The notes beneath the pieces were generated by a model. The model saw only the letters and a list, made by a program, of their open reading frames with translations. It was not told where the DNA came from and did not search any database. From Lawsonibacter sp. (lineage in GTDB: Bacteria; Bacillota; Clostridia; Oscillospirales; Oscillospiraceae), in contig JAAWAD010000086.1 of NCBI GenBank assembly GCA_022791995.1, forward strand, positions 1-33,118: a stretch of 33,118 bases of DNA, written 5' to 3'. A program made the position numbers and the translations under genes. Positions 30,011 through 33,118 of the stretch are shown one piece after another. Positions within the stretch are counted from its first letter, which is position 1, and each line of letters opens with the position of its first letter.

Positions 30011-30778
30011 ATGGCTATGACCATCGCTGTTGTCAACCAGAAGGGCGGGGTGGGAAAAACCACCACCGCCGTCAACCTCACCGCCGCCCTGTGCGCTCTG
30101 GGCAAGCGGGTGCTGCTGTGCGATTTCGACCCCCAGGCCAACGCCACCTCCGGCATGGGGGTGGATAAGAACACCGCCTCCCCCAGCGTCTATGACGTGC
30201 TGATTCAGGGCGCTGAGCCGGCCCGGGCCGTGGTCCACACCAAATTCGGCGACGTGCTCCCCTCCAACAAGGCCCTGGCCGGGGCGGGCATCGAGATGAT
30301 CGACATGGACAGCCGGGAGCATCTGCTGAAAAAGGCCCTGGACGCCCTGGACAGCCAGTACGACTACATCCTCATCGACTGTCCCCCCTCCCTGGAGCTG
30401 CTCACCGTCAACGCCCTGTGCGCCGCCCGCTCTCTGCTGGTTCCCGTCCAGTGTGAATATTACGCCCTGGAGGGCCTGAGCGATCTGCTGGCCACCGTCC
30501 GTCTGGTGAAGCGGAAGCTGAACCCGGAGCTCTCTCTGGAGGGGGTGCTCCTCACCATGTTCGACAGCCGGACCAACCTGTCCCTTCAGGTAGCCGAGGA
30601 GGTGAAGCGCCACTTCCCCGGCCAGGTGTACGCCACGGTGGTCCCCCGGAATGTCCGCCTGTCCGAGGCGCCCAGCCACGGCAAGCCGGTGTCCGCCTAT
30701 GATCCCTATTCCCGGGGCACCGAGGCCTACGCCGCCCTGGCCAAGGAAATGGACGCCATCCACCAGAGCGGGAGTTGA
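30011..30778 (+). CDS. soj: Chromosome-partitioning ATPase ParA/Soj
   Basis: A 255-residue ParA-type ATPase that works with ParB-parS in chromosome segregation and, in Bacillus, controls DnaA activity. The deviant Walker A is QKGGVGKTTTA (10-20), followed by DFDPQANAT (A' motif), the Walker B-like ILIDCPPSLELLTVNAL, and the C-terminal VPRNVRLSEAPSHGKP typical of chromosomal Soj. The ATG at 30011 is eight bases after AAGGAGG; the second Met (30017) is too distant. parS site 1 overlaps its stop codon region, and spo0J follows 61 bases later. Confidence 0.97.
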   Translation: MAMTIAVVNQKGGVGKTTTAVNLTAALCALGKRVLLCDFDPQANATSGMGVDKNTASPSVYDVLIQGAEPARAVVHTKFGDVLPSNKALAGAGIEMIDMDSREHLLKKALDALDSQYDYILIDCPPSLELLTVNALCAARSLLVPVQCEYYALEGLSDLLATVRLVKRKLNPELSLEGVLLTMFDSRTNLSLQVAEEVKRHFPGQVYATVVPRNVRLSEAPSHGKPVSAYDPYSRGTEAYAALAKEMDAIHQSGS

Positions 30779-30794
30779 TGTTTCACGTGGAACA
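30779..30794. promoter_or_regulatory. parS: parS site 1
   Basis: TGTTTCACGTGGAACA is a full match to the Firmicutes parS consensus (TGTTNCACGTGAAACA on the other strand). It lies between soj and spo0J and starts at the first base after the soj stop codon. Confidence 0.92.
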
Positions 30795-30839
30795 TCGGGA
30801 GCGCTCTCCCGAATGAAAGGCAAACAATCGAGGTGTAAT

Positions 30840-31733
30840 ATGGCAAAACGAAAAGCAGAATTGGGGCTGGGCCGGGGTCTGAACGCCCTTCTGGGGGACC
30901 CGGACCTGCCCGACCAGAACGAGGGCTCCATCTCCCTGTCCATCTCCCAGGTGGAGCCGGGTCTGAATCAGCCCCGGAAGCGCTTCGACCAGGAGGCCCT
31001 GGAGGACCTGGCCGACTCCATCCGCACCCACGGCATCATCCAGCCCCTGACCGTCCGGCGGCTGTCTACCGGCTACTATCAGATCATCGCCGGAGAGCGG
31101 CGGTGGCGGGCAGCCAAAGCGGCGGGTTTGACGGAGGTCCCCGCCGTCATCATCGAGGCGGACGACCGGAAGGTGATGGAGCTGGGCCTGATTGAAAACC
31201 TCCAGCGGGAGGACCTGAACCCGGCGGAGGAGGCCCGGGGCTATCAGGTGCTGATGGAGGACTACGGTCTGACCCAGGAGCAGGTCTCTCAACGCATCGG
31301 AAAATCCCGCCCCGCCGTGGCCAACACCCTGCGGCTGCTGGCCCTCCCCGAGGACCTGCTGAAGCTGGTGGAGGAGGGGGCCCTGTCCGCCGGACACGCC
31401 CGGACCCTCCTGTCCCTACCCTCCTCTGGCCTTCAGCGGGAGGCGGCCAAAAAGGTCATTGACGGGCAGCTGTCGGTGCGCCAGACCGAGGCCCTGGTGA
31501 AGGCCCTTCTCAAGGGCAAGCCGGACAAGCCCAAGAGCGCCGGGGAGGACCTGTCCCTCTACCTTGGGGAGCTGGAGAAGGACCTGTCCGGCCGCCTGGG
31601 CCGGAAGGTGAAGATCGCCCACAAGGGCAAAAAGGGCAGAATTGAGCTGGAGTACTACGACAGCCAGGACCTGGAGGGCCTGCTTGCCCTCCTCCAGGGG
31701 CTGGACCGAGGGGAGGGCGGCTCCCATGTCTGA
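30840..31733 (+). CDS. spo0J: Chromosome-partitioning protein ParB/Spo0J
   Basis: A 297-residue ParB, the CTP-dependent clamp that loads at parS and spreads, recruiting SMC and stimulating Soj. Its N-terminal LGRGLNALLGD (about 9-19) is the ParA-stimulating segment. The CTP-binding boxes are GERRWRAAK and ENLQREDLNPAEEA, and the HTH region reads GKSRPAVANTLRLL with SAGHARTLL, which are the parS-type specificity residues. A C-terminal dimerisation domain ends the protein. I take the ATG at 30840 after GAGGTG; an in-frame ATG at 30813 has no ribosome binding site. It overlaps the next gene by 8 bases. Confidence 0.97.
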   Translation: MAKRKAELGLGRGLNALLGDPDLPDQNEGSISLSISQVEPGLNQPRKRFDQEALEDLADSIRTHGIIQPLTVRRLSTGYYQIIAGERRWRAAKAAGLTEVPAVIIEADDRKVMELGLIENLQREDLNPAEEARGYQVLMEDYGLTQEQVSQRIGKSRPAVANTLRLLALPEDLLKLVEEGALSAGHARTLLSLPSSGLQREAAKKVIDGQLSVRQTEALVKALLKGKPDKPKSAGEDLSLYLGELEKDLSGRLGRKVKIAHKGKKGRIELEYYDSQDLEGLLALLQGLDRGEGGSHV

Positions 31734-32286
31734 GGAGACCCAGAAGCCCCCGGAAAGCCCCGCCTCTCCCCCGCCCAAGCGCCCCACCCGCAGCCCCCGG
31801 TCCGTCTTCCAGTATATCGCCATCCTCTTCGCCGCCGCCTTCGTCCTGCTCCTCTTCACCCTTCTGGTGGAGAAGCGGCAGAATGAACGCCTCCAGCAGG
31901 TGAACCAGGACCAGCTCCAGCAGAATAATTCCGCCGTCCAGACCCTCCAGGGGCTGATGGACGAGAATGAGGAGCTCAAGGTGGATGTGGGGCACCTTCA
32001 AGCCCAGATTGACGCGCTGGAAAAAAAGGACGCGGAGACCCGACAGGAAAACAGCGGGCTCCAGATTCAGCTCAACATCGCGGAGGCCCAGGTCCAGGCC
32101 ATGACCTGGTTCTGGCAGCTAAACGACGCCTATGTGCGGGGAAACTTCAAGCAGTGCCGCGCCCTGATCGAGTCCATGGAGGCGGCCGAGCTTACCGGCC
32201 GGCTTCCCACGGAGAACACCGGCAGCGAGGACTACCTCTCCCCCGCGGACCGCTACGCGGAAATCTACGACCGCGTAATGCGCTGA
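31726..32286 (+). CDS. Small single-pass membrane protein with a coiled coil, unknown function
   Basis: I do not recognise a family for these 186 residues. Residues 1-28 are Pro/Ser-rich and probably cytosolic (SPPPKRPTRSPRS), one membrane helix spans about 30-50 (YIAILFAAAFVLLLFTLLV), and about 52-125 form a Gln/Glu-rich coiled coil. A small helical C-terminal domain follows (TWFWQLNDAYVRGNFKQC). The layout recalls division proteins such as FtsB/FtsL, but no motif proves this. It starts within the end of spo0J (8-base overlap, GGGGAGGG site), so it is translationally coupled to spo0J. serS follows 50 bases later. The position suggests a link to the segregation or cell-cycle machinery. Confidence 0.7.
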   Translation: MSEETQKPPESPASPPPKRPTRSPRSVFQYIAILFAAAFVLLLFTLLVEKRQNERLQQVNQDQLQQNNSAVQTLQGLMDENEELKVDVGHLQAQIDALEKKDAETRQENSGLQIQLNIAEAQVQAMTWFWQLNDAYVRGNFKQCRALIESMEAAELTGRLPTENTGSEDYLSPADRYAEIYDRVMR

Positions 32287-32289
32287 ACC

Positions 32290-32305
32290 TGTTTCACGTG
32301 AAACA
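32290..32305. promoter_or_regulatory. parS: parS site 2
   Basis: TGTTTCACGTGAAACA, a perfect 16-bp palindrome and exact parS, in the 50-base spacer before serS. Confidence 0.95.
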
Positions 32306-32336
32306 TTTTTGAGGAGAAAGAAAAGGAGACAAGACC

Positions 32337-33118
32337 ATGTTAGACATCAAATTTATCCGGGAGAACCCGGAGGCCGTCAAAGAAAATATTCGCAAGAAGT
32401 TCCAGGAGACCAAGCTCCCCCTGGTGGACCAGGTTCTGGCTCTGGACGAGGAGAACCGGGCCGCCATGACCGAGGCCAACGAGCTGCGCTCGGCCCGGAA
32501 CAGTTTGTCCAAGCAGGTGGGCGTGCTCATGGGACAGGCCAAGAAGGACCCCTCCAAGCTGGCGGAGGCGGAGGCTGCCAAGGCTCAGGTGAAGGCCAAC
32601 GCCGACCGGCTGGCCGAGCTGGAGGAGAAGGAGGCCCGCCTGGCGGAGGAGATTCGGAAGATTATGCTGGTCATCCCCAACATCATCGACCCCTCCGTAC
32701 CCATCGGTCCTGACGATTCGGCCAATGTGGAGGTGGAGCGCTTCGGAGAGCCCGCCGTCCCCGCCTTTGACATCCCCTACCACACCGAAATTATGGAGCG
32801 CTTCGACGGGGTGGACATGGACGCCGCCGGCCGGGTGGCCGGCAACGGCTTCTACTACCTGATGGGGGACGTGGCCCGTCTCCACGAGGCGGTGCTGGCC
32901 TACGCCCGGGACTTCATGATTGACAAGGGCTTCACCTTCTGCATCCCCCCCTTCATGATCCACGGCAACGTGGTGGAGGGGGTCATGTCCCAGACCGACA
33001 TGGAGGCCATGATGTACAAGATCGAGGGGGAGGATTTGTACCTGATCGGCACCAGCGAGCACTCCATGATCGGCAAGTTCATCGACCAGATCATCCCGGA
33101 GGCCTCCCTGCCCCAGAC
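32337..33118 (+). CDS. serS: Seryl-tRNA synthetase (N-terminal part; gene runs off the right edge)
   Basis: The first 260 residues of SerRS, which charges tRNA-Ser with serine. MLDIKFIRENPEAVKENIRKK is represented by the start MLDIKFIREN; the long antiparallel coiled-coil arm that grips the tRNA follows (about 30-100), then IPNIIDPSVPIG, GFYYLMGDVARLHEAV and FCIPPFMI (class II motif 1 region), and GTSEHSMIGK near the cut end. The ATG follows AAGGAGA. It sits at the end of the soj-spo0J-coiled coil run, only 50 bases after the previous gene, leaving no room for the T-box leader that often controls serS in Firmicutes. Confidence 0.96.
   Translation, partial: MLDIKFIRENPEAVKENIRKKFQETKLPLVDQVLALDEENRAAMTEANELRSARNSLSKQVGVLMGQAKKDPSKLAEAEAAKAQVKANADRLAELEEKEARLAEEIRKIMLVIPNIIDPSVPIGPDDSANVEVERFGEPAVPAFDIPYHTEIMERFDGVDMDAAGRVAGNGFYYLMGDVARLHEAVLAYARDFMIDKGFTFCIPPFMIHGNVVEGVMSQTDMEAMMYKIEGEDLYLIGTSEHSMIGKFIDQIIPEASLPQ

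Noticed and set aside
1-33118. tRNA, rRNA, CRISPR arrays, transposases, phage genes
   Set aside because: No TTCGANNCC-type T-loop outside genes, no regular spaced repeats and no transposase or integrase motifs were seen.

Overview
This is a GC-rich chromosomal segment from a Gram-positive, sporulation-lineage bacterium. I infer a member of the Clostridia, most likely Oscillospiraceae (the Flavonifractor / Lawsonibacter / Intestinimonas kind of gut organism). The reasons are the strong AGGAGG-type ribosome binding sites, the Bacillus-like gene order glmU-prs-pth-mfd, the Noc/Soj/Spo0J set with parS sites, the YhaO/YhaN pair, DUF1846, a Firmicutes-type L10 leader, and sigma-A promoters with near-consensus TATAAT boxes and 17-bp spacers. 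The genus is a guess. The window holds 27 protein genes, two of them cut by the window ends. I see no tRNA, rRNA, CRISPR, phage or insertion-sequence gene.

Layout. Positions 1-2868 (minus strand) carry rel (cut by the left edge) behind recJ. From 3136 the plus strand carries rlmB, then a very unusual 726-residue membrane protein that looks like a catalytically dead heavy-metal P-type ATPase. Next comes a vitamin-uptake pair: an ECF S component of the pantothenate type and type III pantothenate kinase coaX. A secreted LysM protein (minus) converges on coaX. A membrane-anchored PstS-like binding protein follows, then rplJ-rplL with a consensus promoter and an L10 autoregulatory leader, then a small HD-domain protein. 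Positions 12475-18519 hold a glmU gene reduced to its acetyltransferase half, then prs, pth and mfd. A Ca2+-type P-type ATPase follows and meets, head-on, a small Spo0A effector-domain-like protein.

Positions 21625-22212 contain no gene. They hold a structured RNA locus with two opposing good promoters and an intrinsic terminator. After DUF1846 (minus) comes a plus-strand run of ymdB, yhaO and yhaN with one good promoter, followed by a type I signal peptidase gene.

The right end (28700-33118) is a chromosome-segregation and origin-type neighbourhood. It has noc with a near-perfect Noc-binding-site-like sequence just upstream, then soj and spo0J, a small membrane coiled-coil protein, and serS. 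One parS site lies between soj and spo0J and a second lies just before serS, so this part of the chromosome is probably close to oriC.

The most interesting items are the degenerate P-type ATPase, the half-length GlmU inside an otherwise conserved gene order, the opposed-promoter RNA locus, the Noc-site-like palindrome upstream of noc, and a 21-bp-periodic direct repeat upstream of the PstS-like gene. All homology statements come from reading motifs by eye; no database search was run.
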